Shown here piece by piece: positions 51,901 to 57,363 of a DNA stretch of 64,000 bases. The notes beneath the pieces were generated by a model. The model searched no databases. It was not told the origin of the DNA and saw only the letters and a program-made list of their open reading frames with translations. How positions within the stretch are numbered: position 1 is the stretch's first letter; each line of letters opens with the position of its first letter. This DNA is from Epiperipatus broadwayi (lineage: Eukaryota; Onychophora; Udeonychophora; Euonychophora; Peripatidae): positions 3,916,142 through 3,980,141 of the forward strand of contig JAQFVV010006273.1 of the NCBI GenBank assembly GCA_028023455.1, in the 5' to 3' direction. The position numbers were made by a program, and so were the translations under genes.

Positions 51901-54440
51901 CTAGTTCATTCTCAGTCTCATTATTCAATTTAATTCTAATTATTGATAATATGTATGTAAAACCTATGCATTAATAAATTCTCCATTAGTTAATTATATG
52001 TTAGATTTAATTAATAATAGCAATTTTAACCATGAGTCTTACTGCTTCTACCTGACCTATGTCAGCCATGAATAAAATGATATATGTAATTTCAAGGTGG
52101 TTTTGGAGTACTGGCATATGAGTTGAAGTGTGATCGGATTCGGGATGTCACAATCCTAATCTAGTCAGCTTCGGTTTCTTTGCTTGAAATCTGGATTTTG
52201 TTACACGAATGTACAAATTTGATCATTACACTATAAAGGTTTTTATAAGGCTTAAGAGCTAAATGAAAAGTGTGATTTGAAGAAAATTAACAATATTTGG
52301 AAAAAGTTATTGGAGAACAACATATTTATTAAAACTTCTCAACCAATAGAATTTGGGAATAAGGAGAAAATAAAAAAGAAAGAAAAAAAAATTTAAATCT
52401 CACCATCCATATTCTTAGGATTTGAGAAAGAAGAAGCTCTGAGGAAAGTACTTGTTATTGTATTGAAACATCAGCTATAGCAGCTCCCAGAAATAACACT
52501 ATGAATTTATAATTTATCCCTGAAAATATTAAAATTAATATATATATAATCAAATATAAGCATATTATTTATACTAAACACTGTAATTAAAAGGCTTTGA
52601 AGTCAGACTTTTAAGCTCTTTACAGCTATGCACTCCACCTTTTACAACCAATATACATGACTACTACATGTGAAAAAGATAAATGATCTCCAATATACAT
52701 ATTTTGTTGCTGAATCAATATTCATCAGTTGGTCCAGATCATCATACACCATCTCCGACACATATATACAATCAGTGCTCAGATAATAAATCTTCAAACT
52801 TTAATGGACAAGCTTCAATCTTCTCCACCCTCCATTATCATATTTTCAATGACATGGATGGCTGAAGAGTTGGAAGGTGGAGAAGATTGAAGCTTATCCA
52901 TTAAAGTTTGAAGATTTGTTATTTTAATATGTGTGGGAGATAGTAATCTGGACCAACGGATGAGTGCTATCTCAGCACAAAATATATATACTGGATATCA
53001 TTTATCTTCTTTACATCTATGTAGTCATGTGTATCAATTTTATAATATGGAGTGCATAGCAAGACCCTTCTAATATATATATTAAATATGCAATTTAATA
53101 TGTTAAATAGTTGTAAAGTATAATATATGAAACATCTAATTGTAAAAATTAGAATATTAATTAAATTCTAAATTGTAAGTTAATTAAATTCTAAATTGTA
53201 AGTTATATGAGATAAAAAGCCTTGTAGGGCAAAATTCAGGATAATCTCTTTTCTGCAATTATATATGCATATTTATTAGCTATGAAAAACATCACGTTTT
53301 ATAGGTGGGTGTATTTCATTTTACAAATTTTCAAAGATACAAAGAATGTACTAACAATAAATAAGCTTCAAGAACAATTCTGATTTAAGATCAGAGATGC
53401 TTAATGAGGAGGAATAGTTGATAAAGAAATGTTACTAAAGACAGACCTGTAAATTTTGTATTGAATTAGGCATGCTTCACTTTTGTAATAAGCTGACAGA
53501 AAGCTCTTAGATGTTCTGTTTTATAATAATCACAAATTGAAGAAAAAATAAAATAGCCTTTGCACAACTGACTGCATTGCAAAGACATACCTAGCAGCCT
53601 CTCATAAAGAAACAATGAAGTGCAATGTAGCAATCAGTTTTTTTATTTGTCATGATGAGGATTTAAATGATTTTCCATTATTGTTTTACACTGTAGTTAA
53701 AAATAATCAAATACCCTGTTACCAATTGATAATGAGGTTGGTTATGCATTGATTATTATCTAAAACCATGTTAGCTAGTTGAAATTTTTTTTCAAGCTTG
53801 ACGAGTCCAAATTCAAAGTCAAATTATAGTTATGACTGGTATAACAAATAAATATAGCATGAAAAGGCAATAATCCGCATTTTTGCAATCTTGTTTATTT
53901 GATATTTATAATTATTGACTTATATTTGATTAAAAACACAAACATTGTAAAAAGTAAGTTTCTGTCTCTATTTACATCTAACTAAAATATTTCCATTCTC
54001 AATTTTCAACAGTATTAGTAAAACAAAGTTTATTTAACATTGTAGGCTTAAAAATAGATGGGTCCATTCTATTCTTCATTAATTGCTAATGTAAAGAAAT
54101 TATTTATTCATAACTTAAGGGAATATATTTTATTTATATTTTGATTTTATATTAATATGTGTGTTGTACATTTGAGTATACAGTATATATTTAATGTATC
54201 CACTTATTTAAATATAATGAAAAATAATATTACACCTTTGATTATCTTAGATACTTAATTAAATATTTGTTATATTTAGATAGATAATATTTATAATTAT
54301 AATAAATTAATTACCTTCATTAAGAAAAAACTTCTAATTATACCAAACACTAATACTCCAATCACAGACATGCTGAATATAAATACTTCTAAATTATAAA
54401 TTTTATCACTAGACTCTTCATCTGTACTTTTCAAAAAGGT
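3847..54440 (-). CDS. ABCC5-like: ABCC5-like ABC transporter, eight internal exons of a partial gene
   Basis: Multi-exon gene for an ATP-driven membrane exporter of subfamily C (MRP type), which in this family pumps organic anions or cyclic nucleotides across the plasma membrane. Joined exons: 54440-54315, 42975-42846, 32788-32506, 29711-29531, 17316-17227, 14538-14349, 7427-7268 and 3925-3847. They give 350 residues without a stop, and each has AG acceptor and GT donor signals in matching phase. Seen motifs in order: SGRILNRF in the second membrane domain, [15 protein letters not shown] with VERIQEYI in the linker, Walker A GRTGSGKSS, the Q-loop IIPQE, and TVRYNLDPF. The wording [10 protein letters not shown] and [17 protein letters not shown] resembles ABCC5 more than other ABCC members as I remember them, so ABCC5/ABCC12-type is inferred. 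Upstream exons (first half of the protein) and downstream exons (LSGGQ-type signature, Walker B, stop) are outside the window or unseen. Introns are 2.7-12.2 kb and full of repeats. Confidence 0.9.
5440..5850 (+). repeat. Foldback element K1 with hammerhead-like centre
   Basis: Arms of about 130 bases (5440-5570 and 5723-5850) are inverse copies; the left contains gtagtgtaattttcactata and the right agttaaaattacactac. Both carry the family mark ggtagagactggtttctatc or its complement. Between the arms, on the plus strand, is the family's ribozyme-like segment (5622-5663). No protein coding. Confidence 0.75.
5622..5663 (+). ncRNA. Decayed hammerhead-like motif, family K1
   Basis: Aligns with the K2 motif at 5982. 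Stem II is perfect (GTGCT, loop AGTTC, AGCAC), and stem I strands TCAA and TTGG can pair with one wobble. The core is damaged: CTGATGA reads ATGAAGA, and the G of GAAA is A, as expected from loss of a CpG after AGCAC. Cleavage is unlikely in this copy. Confidence 0.4.
5939..6120 (+). repeat. Truncated K-family copy K2
   Basis: Direct, one-armed copy of the centre and right arm of K1: both start actgaacaataat, share aagagattgt and end with gatagaaaccagt and ctaccttgcat. The left arm is missing. Contains the better-preserved ribozyme-like core at 5982-6023. Confidence 0.7.
5982..6023 (+). ncRNA. Hammerhead-like ribozyme motif, family K2
   Basis: Order matches a type I hammerhead: CCAA, the invariant CTGATGA (5986-5992), a stem II hairpin with GTG pairing CAT, the invariant GAAA (6007-6010), the small hairpin TG-TG-CA, the cleavage-site C, and TTTGG pairing partly with CCAA. 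One stem III pair (A15.1 to A instead of U) and one stem I pair are lost. Activity is uncertain; the architecture is the evidence. Confidence 0.5.
7268..7427 (-). CDS. ABCC5-like: ABCC5-like exon g: Walker A lysine and Q-loop
   Basis: Exon of 160 nt, acceptor tttctag, donor gtagat. It completes Walker A (G)KSS, continues [26 protein letters not shown] in pieces typical of ABCC NBD2, then [15 protein letters not shown], the Q-loop, and QLFTGTVR. Family members usually have PVLFSGTVR; here it is SQLFTGTVR. It ends in phase 2, and the arginine codon is finished by the next exon. Confidence 0.93.
7687..7930. repeat. Foldback carrying Penelope-tail-like motif on both arms
   Basis: Arms (7687-7800 and 7810-7930) are inverse copies, outer parts tttcttataacaattcctt and its complement. 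On the minus strand of the left arm: CTGATGA (7778-7784), then A, stem GACTG, loop CTGGA, stem CAGTC, then GAAAC (7757-7761). The same layout occurs at the Penelope-like remnant at 48471. The right arm has a mutated copy (ctgataa, aatcgaaac). Confidence 0.65.
8558..8730. repeat. Small foldback repeat
   Basis: Inverted arms: atgacattactttggtga near 8560 against tcaccagagtaagacatcat near 8710-8727, with a shared ttaaaataatgc inner arm. No coding capacity. Confidence 0.5.
11878..12028 (-). mobile_element. tRNA-like SINE, family 1, with 19-bp target duplication
   Basis: A short retroposon inserted on the minus strand. Flanks 11878-11896 and 12010-12028 are identical (aaaaaaggtttgctaattt), a target duplication of the length made by LINE machinery. 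The body reads (minus strand) gtcttgc..., an 83-nt tRNA-like unit at 12001-11919, then tatgacactt and an A-rich tail. No further tail domain, so it is little more than a tRNA-like sequence with poly-A. A second, older copy lies at 47905-47985. Confidence 0.85.
11919..12001 (-). other. tRNA-like body of SINE family 1
   Basis: GCATTGG at the 5' end pairs with CCGATGC at the 3' end as an acceptor stem. GTGGTCGAGAGGTCAG resembles the A box of a class II tRNA, and GCGGGTTCGCGTCCCG is a good T arm and B box. The middle (TGCCT ... AGGCA) has a 9-base loop instead of 7, so it is unlikely to be a working tRNA. Confidence 0.7.
14349..14538 (-). CDS. ABCC5-like: ABCC5-like exon f: start of NBD2 with first half of Walker A
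   Basis: Exon of 190 nt, acceptor tttttag, donor gtaaaa, phase 0 in and phase 1 out. After a basic linker ([19 protein letters not shown]) comes the nucleotide-binding domain: [20 protein letters not shown], then [14 protein letters not shown]. The exon stops inside the glycine codon of Walker A; lysine and serine follow on the next exon. The linker DWP/SWP-x-EG resembles ABCC5. Confidence 0.93.
14539..17226 (-). other. ABCC5-like: Intron between exons e and f
   Basis: 2.7 kb intron, A/T-rich throughout. A slightly less AT-biased stretch at 16130-16270 has no recognisable protein or RNA. No repeat family identified. Confidence 0.75.
17227..17316 (-). CDS. ABCC5-like: ABCC5-like exon e: TMD2 to NBD2 linker
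   Basis: Exon of exactly 90 nt, phase 0 to 0, acceptor ttttag, donor gtatga. It encodes 30 residues, including [17 protein letters not shown] and [11 protein letters not shown]. The pattern L-x-Q-[FY]-x(5)-SE-[TV]-E-[AN]-x-[FM]-x-[AS]-VER is a strong mark of ABCC proteins just before the second nucleotide-binding domain. Confidence 0.9.
22205..23547. mobile_element. TIR DNA transposon, non-autonomous, 1.34 kb
   Basis: Imperfect terminal inverted repeats of about 60 bases: the left starts ggttgtcatcgaatagccac, the right (reverse complement) ggtagtcatcaaagagccac; both continue to tatcccactsgatg. Flanks 22197-22204 and 23548-23555 are both aaataatt, a possible 8-bp target duplication, though very AT-rich. 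The interior has direct repeats (around 22390 and 22825, both with aataaatgtaaa) and a run of TTAGGTTTAGGG units. Small open frames at 22979 and 23370 match nothing I recognise. GG ends plus an 8-bp duplication would suit Merlin or related groups; superfamily undetermined. Confidence 0.75.
22728..22757 (+). repeat. Telomere-like tandem repeat inside the TIR element
   Basis: Reads ggttaggtttagggttag and continues with a second ggtttagggttag; the unit alternates TTAGG and TTTAGGG. Only about 30 bases, internal to a transposon, so not a telomere. Confidence 0.7.
24175..24300. repeat. Perfect-centre hairpin repeat
   Basis: Palindrome centred at about 24232 around catgcgcatg: arms agtattaagcgcaa...ggctataacc and complement. 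A partial third copy, gttatagccttatttaag, lies at about 24595. Confidence 0.65.
24805..25080. repeat. Foldback repeat with a distant relative at 62378
   Basis: Arms about 95 bases (24808-24903 and 24930-25024), including gttggactatttt and complement, and tttaaactttatttaaactt. The right flank, tagtccaacatat...ccatcat...aaactttcagacaaa, recurs at 62378-62440, so the repeat extends past the hairpin. Confidence 0.65.
26227..26550 (-). repeat. Foldback element H1 with hammerhead-like centre
   Basis: Arms 26227-26323 and 26412-26512 are inverse copies (aaaacaggcaaaactca and complement; ccagaaggcttgtgcataaa on both). The unpaired centre holds the ribozyme-like motif on the minus strand at 26341-26380. 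The right end continues to atggtgatcatg, the outer arm seen in the full copy H4. Confidence 0.8.
26341..26380 (-). ncRNA. Hammerhead ribozyme-like motif, family H1
   Basis: Minus strand: CCTCA, CTGATGA, stem II (GGCT, loop ACA, AGCT), then GAAAAC, loop TA, GTC, then TGAGG. CCTCA and TGAGG form a perfect 5-bp stem I. Relative to H4, AGAAAC has become GAAAAC, so the conserved G12 is lost and cleavage is doubtful. Confidence 0.6.
27146..27662. repeat. Long foldback, about 515 bp
   Basis: Arms of about 230 bases (27146-27376 and 27420-27662), outer parts acaaccattaattta and complement, inner parts containing actcattcttctgttatta and complement. AT-rich, no reading frame. The sequence at 27905-27950 (gaggaagacttcag...actgaaaacatc) resembles a decayed Penelope tail. 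Confidence 0.7.
28715..28785 (+). other. Possible tRNA-like fragment
   Basis: ggtgcagtggtagaatgg resembles a tRNA D arm (A box), but the downstream part lacks a convincing B box and the acceptor stem is not evident. May be a decayed SINE head. Confidence 0.25.
29240..29420. repeat. Inverted repeat beside exon d
   Basis: Arms with gctaagaaattcagcaatgc (29284-29303) and gtgctgaatttcttaacc (29372-29390), plus ttgtgaaataa and ttatttcacac inside. Lies just 3' of exon d in transcript direction. Confidence 0.6.
29531..29711 (-). CDS. ABCC5-like: ABCC5-like exon d: TMD2 helices 4-5
   Basis: Exon of 181 nt. Two AGs lie close together at the acceptor; the one giving start 29711 (tttacag) is chosen because it restores the frame and yields KFQNVVDLN, aligning with the family RYQELLDDN. 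The exon then encodes [15 protein letters not shown], where the RW-[FL]-A pair is conserved in ABCC proteins, a hydrophobic helix ending GISIVLSD, and [14 protein letters not shown]. The donor is gtaaac. Using the inner AG would lose two residues and shift the frame. Confidence 0.9.
29712..32505 (-). other. ABCC5-like: Intron between exons c and d
   Basis: 2.8 kb intron. Holds the K3 repeat fragment (30415-30550). A less AT-rich patch at 31880-32060 is not recognisable. The rest is A/T-rich. Confidence 0.75.
30415..30550 (+). repeat. K-family fragment K3 with 42-bp tandem core
   Basis: Contains caactgatg, tcagtaagaaat and gatagaaaccagtctct in the same order as K1 and K2, plus cttgcataagagtggt from the right arm. 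The 22-base string at 30434-30455 repeats exactly at 30476-30497, a 42-base period covering the ribozyme-like core. The copy has CTGATGC in place of CTGATGA. Confidence 0.6.
32506..32788 (-). CDS. ABCC5-like: ABCC5-like exon c: TMD2 helices and second cytoplasmic loop
   Basis: Largest exon, 283 nt, phase 1 in and phase 2 out, acceptor attttag, donor gtaagt. It starts [12 protein letters not shown], has two hydrophobic stretches ([15 protein letters not shown] and [15 protein letters not shown]), then [24 protein letters not shown], matching the family loop [KR]-ELKRLD-x-[ST]-x-SP-x-[YFL]-[ST]-H. It ends KKQKNILEK, where ABCC proteins have a charged helix. No stops or frameshifts. Confidence 0.92.
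33059..33189 (-). mobile_element. tRNA-like SINE, family 2, with 12-bp target duplication
   Basis: Identical flanks taaattttatta at 33059-33070 and 33178-33189. On the minus strand: gtcaagcgttggtggcctag, a 71-nt tRNA-like body (33172-33102), atttgacatatg, then a run of about 16 A. Start (GTC..GC.TTGGTGG) and tail (TGACAYWT) resemble family 1, so the two are related. Confidence 0.85.
33102..33172 (-). other. tRNA-like body of SINE family 2
   Basis: GCGTTGG pairs with TCAACGC (one wobble). GGCCTAGTGGTTAGCA is a good A box and GGTTCGCTTCCC a good B box. The anticodon stem is poorly paired, and the loop would present TCA if read in standard spacing. Best viewed as a retroposed tRNA-like sequence, not a working tRNA. 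Confidence 0.7.
33293..33448. repeat. Exact 78-bp tandem duplication
   Basis: Positions 33293-33370 and 33371-33448 are identical by reading, starting tatagattttgttag and ending aatatgagta. Followed immediately by nine C and about a dozen A. Confidence 0.9.
34869..35106. repeat. Foldback element H2, core deleted
   Basis: Same arms as H1 and H4 (acaggcaaaactccccatac, ggatgccagaaggcttgtgc), but the right arm follows after ctactcatccaagatgagtag, so the ribozyme-like centre and part of the right arm are gone. The left end reaches cactaaacat...catgatcaccat as in H4. Confidence 0.75.
42277..42787. mobile_element. Long palindrome flanked by 13-bp direct repeat
   Basis: Arms of about 230 bases, centred near 42512, almost perfectly complementary (aaataaatcctagatatgat against the complement near 42740; cataaattataggcttgtg in the centre). 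The string atatcacaaacaa occurs just outside on both sides, 42264-42276 and 42788-42800. A 13-base duplication suggests LINE-type insertion. No coding content; family unknown. Confidence 0.7.
42846..42975 (-). CDS. ABCC5-like: ABCC5-like exon b: TMD2 coupling region
   Basis: Exon of 130 nt; acceptor atttcag, donor gtaaaa, phase 0 in and phase 1 out. It encodes [18 protein letters not shown], then [18 protein letters not shown] and TKDLEE. The P-[ST]-GR-[IV]-LNRF-[ST]-KD block is diagnostic of ABCC transporters and lies at the cytoplasmic loop that contacts the nucleotide-binding domain. The next exon continues with VDVQLP, exactly as in family members, so nothing is missing between them. Confidence 0.92.
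46490..47010. repeat. Long foldback, about 520 bp
   Basis: Arms 46490-46740 and 46760-47010, containing attacccacaaacctattta and complement, and cttaaataagttaattgctt and complement. Each arm has a decayed Penelope-tail-like string (aagtctgcttgta.cagtgaaac). A fragment of the outer arm recurs at 57712-57790 (ttgactagtttagcttt). Confidence 0.7.
47145..47560 (+). pseudogene. RTE-clade LINE fragment, reverse transcriptase part
   Basis: Parallel to the copy at 59811-60280: starts at the segment with tctaaattgcccatgatttt, then cccggtaatgatg-like text coding GNDEII, a deletion-damaged stretch with RNYRPIS-type remains, then [12 protein letters not shown] before the match stops at 47556. Contains stops and internal loss. 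Confidence 0.8.
47564..47696 (-). repeat. Interspersed repeat R, copy 1
   Basis: Inverse copy of 52250-52385; shared strings include caaattctattggttgagaa and tttccaaatattgttaattt. Read on the minus strand it could code [11 protein letters not shown]...TSQPIEFGN, but stops prevent any claim of a protein. Confidence 0.65.
47700..48345 (-). pseudogene. Penelope-like element remnant B
   Basis: Minus-strand copy aligned with remnant A. Retains [13 protein letters not shown], matching the C-x2-C linker and YIG part of the GIY-YIG endonuclease of Penelope-like elements, and upstream LPYIKG-like text now broken (RLLCHI). A SINE is inserted at 47905-47985. Its 5' part (48240-48345) is an inverse copy of 48485-48560. 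Confidence 0.65.
47905..47985 (+). mobile_element. tRNA-like SINE, family 1, truncated, nested in Penelope-like remnant
   Basis: cgactgccttgca, ggcagttgcccgggtagcgg, ttcacatcccggccaatgc and tatgacacttaaaaaaaaa match the second half of the SINE at 11919-12001. The 5' half is absent. It interrupts the coding remains of remnant B between the IPC block and upstream sequence. A possible short duplication (ggaat) flanks it. Confidence 0.75.
48461..49170 (+). pseudogene. Penelope-like element remnant A with GIY-YIG endonuclease traces
   Basis: Starts with the tail-like motif at 48471, then an untranslated stretch, then [20 protein letters not shown], resembling the end of the reverse transcriptase region. 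After a frameshift come [13 protein letters not shown] and [10 protein letters not shown], the GIY-YIG block (C-x2-C, YIGQ). It ends with [14 protein letters not shown]-like text, where family members have a conserved ...R...EA.EI. Frameshifts and stops make it inactive. Family assignment is from motif order. Confidence 0.65.
48471..48500 (+). other. Penelope-tail motif resembling hammerhead core
   Basis: CTGATGA, an extra A, a perfect stem GACTGCA with loop TGG and TGCAGTC, then GAAAC. The two invariant boxes and stem II match a hammerhead, but no stem III plus cleavage site follows at the right distance (TGTAATC). Confidence 0.5.
52250..52385 (+). repeat. Interspersed repeat R, copy 2
   Basis: Inverse copy of 47564-47696. 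Followed at 52425-52480 by ctctgaggaaag...attgaaacatc, which resembles a decayed Penelope tail. Confidence 0.65.
52690..52732 (-). ncRNA. Hammerhead-like motif, K4 left arm
   Basis: CCAA, CTGATGA, a stem II region with GATTCAGC, AAAA in place of GAAA, stem III ATA, loop TG, TAT, A as cleavage-site base, then TTGG. Stem I (CCAA with TTGG) is perfect. Stem III stays paired although its bases differ from K2. Confidence 0.5.
52953..52994 (+). ncRNA. Hammerhead-like motif, K4 right arm
   Basis: CCAA, CGGATGA (one change from CTGATGA), a perfect stem II GTGCT, loop ATCTC, AGCAC, then AAAA, stem III ATA with TAT, and CTGG. G12 is lost, and stem I has one mismatch. Confidence 0.45.
54315..54440 (-). 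CDS. ABCC5-like: ABCC5-like exon a: start of second membrane domain
   Basis: Exon of 126 nt (42 codons), phase 0 at both ends, with acceptor tttttag and donor gtaatt. It encodes [11 protein letters not shown], an acidic extracellular-type stretch, then a hydrophobic helix containing [20 protein letters not shown]. This corresponds to the first helix of TMD2 in ABCC5 (family YYASIYALSMAV...AIRGVVFVK). It is the most upstream exon recognised; earlier exons are expected at higher coordinates, and none was identified up to 64000. Confidence 0.82.
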
Positions 54441-55479
54441 CTAAAAATAAAAATAAAAAGTTTCATTATTTATTTAGTGCTAGTATACTTTACGCTTTGC
54501 CAGAAGATAAAACCACGACCCATATAACAACAAGATACAAATTAAGCAATCAGTAAGTTTCATATATTTTGTAAAGAAAAAAAATGTATAAAAATAGAAA
54601 AAATAACATATTTAGAAAATAAATATGAAAATAATATATTTATTAATAAATCAATATATAATTATTTTTAAAACAAATACATTCAATAAATGGGATTATC
54701 ACAAGCATTTCCCAAGAAATTAAACTAATGATGTTGTTTAATATATAGTAATTTTTTTAATGTTTTTATTTGAAATTATAAACATCATTTACTTTTTCAT
54801 TTGCTTAATTTATTGGATGATGGCTCCATCCTGAGGTAGAGCGTAAGCAATACTGGCATAATGTTTTCGATATTTTTTTCTATGTAATGTTATAAAAATG
54901 TCTACAATTCTTATTAACATTATTAGGCAATTTGTGCTCAAATTATATATGAATAAAAAAGGTTATTTAAAGATGTTATGAATTATGTGAGTCTTTTTTT
55001 TTCTGGAAGAGCATCATAATGAAATAATAAGTATATTATATTGCCATACTTCTGAGAAAGCCAGAAAGAAATAGAAATATTTAAAGAGCTTTGTGATGAA
55101 ATAGATAATATAACTACTGTTTTTTCTTGAGAAAGCAATAAAAAAGAAAAGAAAAAGAAAATGATAATTACTTTATTTAATAAAGCGGGTATCCCTGTAA
55201 GATTTTATGCTAATCATTGATGTATTTTTCTTTTACAATCTAATTAATGTTTTGTTCTGTAAAGCTTATATCTTTACACCTATTGTTTTATTATTAACAT
55301 AATAAAAATATTTTTTGTTGCAAAATAATAAAATATATACATAGAAAGACTAGTTTTAACATGGCAGGTCATGGCTATTGTTTAAAAGCCATATGCATAA
55401 TTGATTTTTTTTCCATCAGCCTCTTGATGGCAAAAGTTGAATTTATTATTTGTATATTCAGAAGTTTTAAGTAAAAACA
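54441..55479. other. AT-rich sequence upstream of exon a
   Basis: About 1 kb without a recognised exon or repeat. In transcript direction it is either another intron of the ABCC5-like gene or its upstream flank; the former is expected, because more than half of the protein is still missing. Confidence 0.6.
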
Positions 55480-56330
55480 TGGCATTTGTTATATCTGCAC
55501 TTACAACTGCCAATGTTATATCTGCAAGTCATACTGTGTGGTCAGCAAATAATGTTCACTACTGTTCAACTGTGTAAGCTCTCCAACGAATGGTCTGCAA
55601 CGAATGCTCTGAATATTCTCTGTATTCTCTGCAATGGATGCTCTCCAAACGAATGGTCTGCACTGAATGCCCTGCCACGGATGCTCTCCAATGAATGGTC
55701 TGCTAGCGGATGCTCTCCAAATGAATGGTCTGCAACGATCTATTTCTACATTACGCTAAAGTTCAATTCCCACGATGTTCTTTCAGGCTGGCTGCTACAA
55801 AACGGTTCACAATGGGCCTACTTTAGCCCCAGTCCAGTGTAGCTGTACATGAACTCTTCGTAGTAAGCACTGCGACTGCCGTCAGCTATCTCCTACTGGA
55901 ATTGAACAGTAACTCTACTGTAGATGCACTCCATACTGTCTGCTACTCGCTACTGTGCGACTGCTCTCTACCGCTCTCTATGTTACACTGCTTGATGTTA
56001 CCCAGTCTTCTTATCACTCTCTGACAACTGCAATGATCAATCAATGCACTGACCAATAAGGTAACGTCTTTTATCTAGAAACATTTGTAATTAGCAAATA
56101 TTTCTACGAATTGTCGATCGCCATTACGTCAATGCACTAATTAAATTCCTCAGCTATCAGAGTGCGATCTAAAAACAACCTTACGAATAAATTCTAGTTT
56201 TTTCTGGAGTGCACAAAATGTCTACCATTTTACAAAACACTACAGCATTACTAAAAGTTAACTCAGAAAGTTGAGTCAGTGCTTCTTGTGATCGCAAGAC
56301 CTAATATGTTGGAAGCCTATATTTACTCAT
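55480..56330 (+). other. GC-richer island with short tandem repeats
   Basis: Base composition rises sharply against the surroundings. At 55570-55735, degenerate units built on ctctccaa, gaatggtctgca and gaatgctctg repeat five to six times. A 118-codon open frame (55486-55842) crosses them with repeated SNEWSA or PNEWSA strings, which are a by-product of the repeat and look nothing like a known protein. The block may be a repeat element or a non-coding exon; identity unknown. Confidence 0.5.
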
Positions 56331-56863
56331 CAGCATAACTAAATTTAATTTAATTTTTATTTTATTATAGCCCTATAAAAAATAAAGGGTGTTCATGTAT
56401 GATAGTAATTTTTATGGATATCTTGAATCAAACTATTTGAATTGTTTTATTTTTGTCATATAAGACAAGTTACAATTTGTTTAAACTAATACTTTTTAAA
56501 TAATAGTTGCCAAAGCTGTGTATTTACATCAGTTTATTTTTCTGATCTCAAATCTGAGATCCCATCCTCATCACTCAATAATATTATGCATTGAGGGAGA
56601 CTAAGGATTAGTATCTTTTAAAAATTTATTCTAGAAATACTAACAAAATATAATAAATCTATTGCTGGGTTTATTTAGAACAAAAAGTCAAATCATTTAT
56701 GCCAAAAGGAAAATATTGAGGAATTCTCTTCTGTAAGAGTGCAAACTTTTGAGTATTTACATTCAAATTAGTATGTTATCACTACTATGGCAAATGTATC
56801 ATATTATTTGCTACAAGCAGAGTAGAGGGAAATCCTTTGGAAAAACCAACTCATATCTTATTA

Positions 56864-57359
56864 TCATGAACCATAAAATAACTTTATGATAATAAGCATA
56901 TTATAATTGTTTATTTTTTTGTCCATCAAAGATAAACAACTGTTCATTAAATTCACAAATTTTTCTTTCTTGTAGGGTATGGCTTCAAATTTTCTCAATT
57001 GTTTCAAAATTATTTCTAATTTTGGATTTCTTTTAGCAAACATATCAAACTGGTTTTGAACGTTCTTTTTCTAATTGTATAATTTTAAAGCATTTTCAAA
57101 TAGAACATTAGTGACATTTTCAGATTTTACAGCATGTAGGTCACAATATCTATATTTTTGAGCTGACTGTGATCCAAATATTCTCTTGCAATCTTTGCAT
57201 ATAACATACTGATAATTTTTGTATCTACTGCTATGTCTGAGTATGTGGTTTCCTTTCATAAACTGATTGCAACCATTACACAAAAAATTATTTGTTTTCT
57301 TCCCATAATTAAAAATTATACAGTATTTGATGGAAGTATACTTTTTCTTGATGGCTTGT
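56864..57359 (-). pseudogene. Exon-like cysteine-rich reading frame with one in-frame stop
   Basis: Begins after a good acceptor (ttttttttcag). It stays open for about 96 codons, has a TAG at 57071-57073, and continues in the same frame for about 68 more to a TGA at 56864. Residues include NFLCNGCNQF, YVICKDCKRIFG and YRYCDLH, a C-x2-C ... C-x2-C ... C-x2-H pattern typical of zinc binding. After the stop: NVQNQFDMFAKRNPK and a lysine-rich helix. So much open frame on both sides of one stop is unusual in AT-rich DNA. I do not recognise the protein. It could be a last exon ending at TAG, a pseudogene, or a sequencing error. Confidence 0.45.
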
Positions 57360-57363
57360 CTGA

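Larger units (their letters stand above)
52625..53060. repeat. Foldback element K4 with a ribozyme-like motif in each arm
   Basis: Arms contain gctatgcactcc and complement at the outer ends, cttcaatcttctccacc and complement inside. Unlike K1, each arm has its own core: minus strand 52690-52732 and plus strand 52953-52994. No protein coding. Confidence 0.75.
42976..54314 (-). other. ABCC5-like: Intron between exons a and b
   Basis: 11.3 kb intron. Contains weak direct repeats at 45670-46050, the foldback at 46490-47010, an RTE fragment (47145-47560), a repeat with an inverse partner (47564-47696 and 52250-52385), two Penelope-like remnants with a nested SINE (47700-49170), about 31-base degenerate tandem units (49378-49500), a less AT-rich block at 50020-50280 without identity, and K4 (52625-53060). 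Confidence 0.8.

Noticed and set aside
55486-55842. 118-codon open frame with NEWSA repeats as a gene
   Set aside because: The repeats explain the open frame; no start context, splice signals or homology seen.
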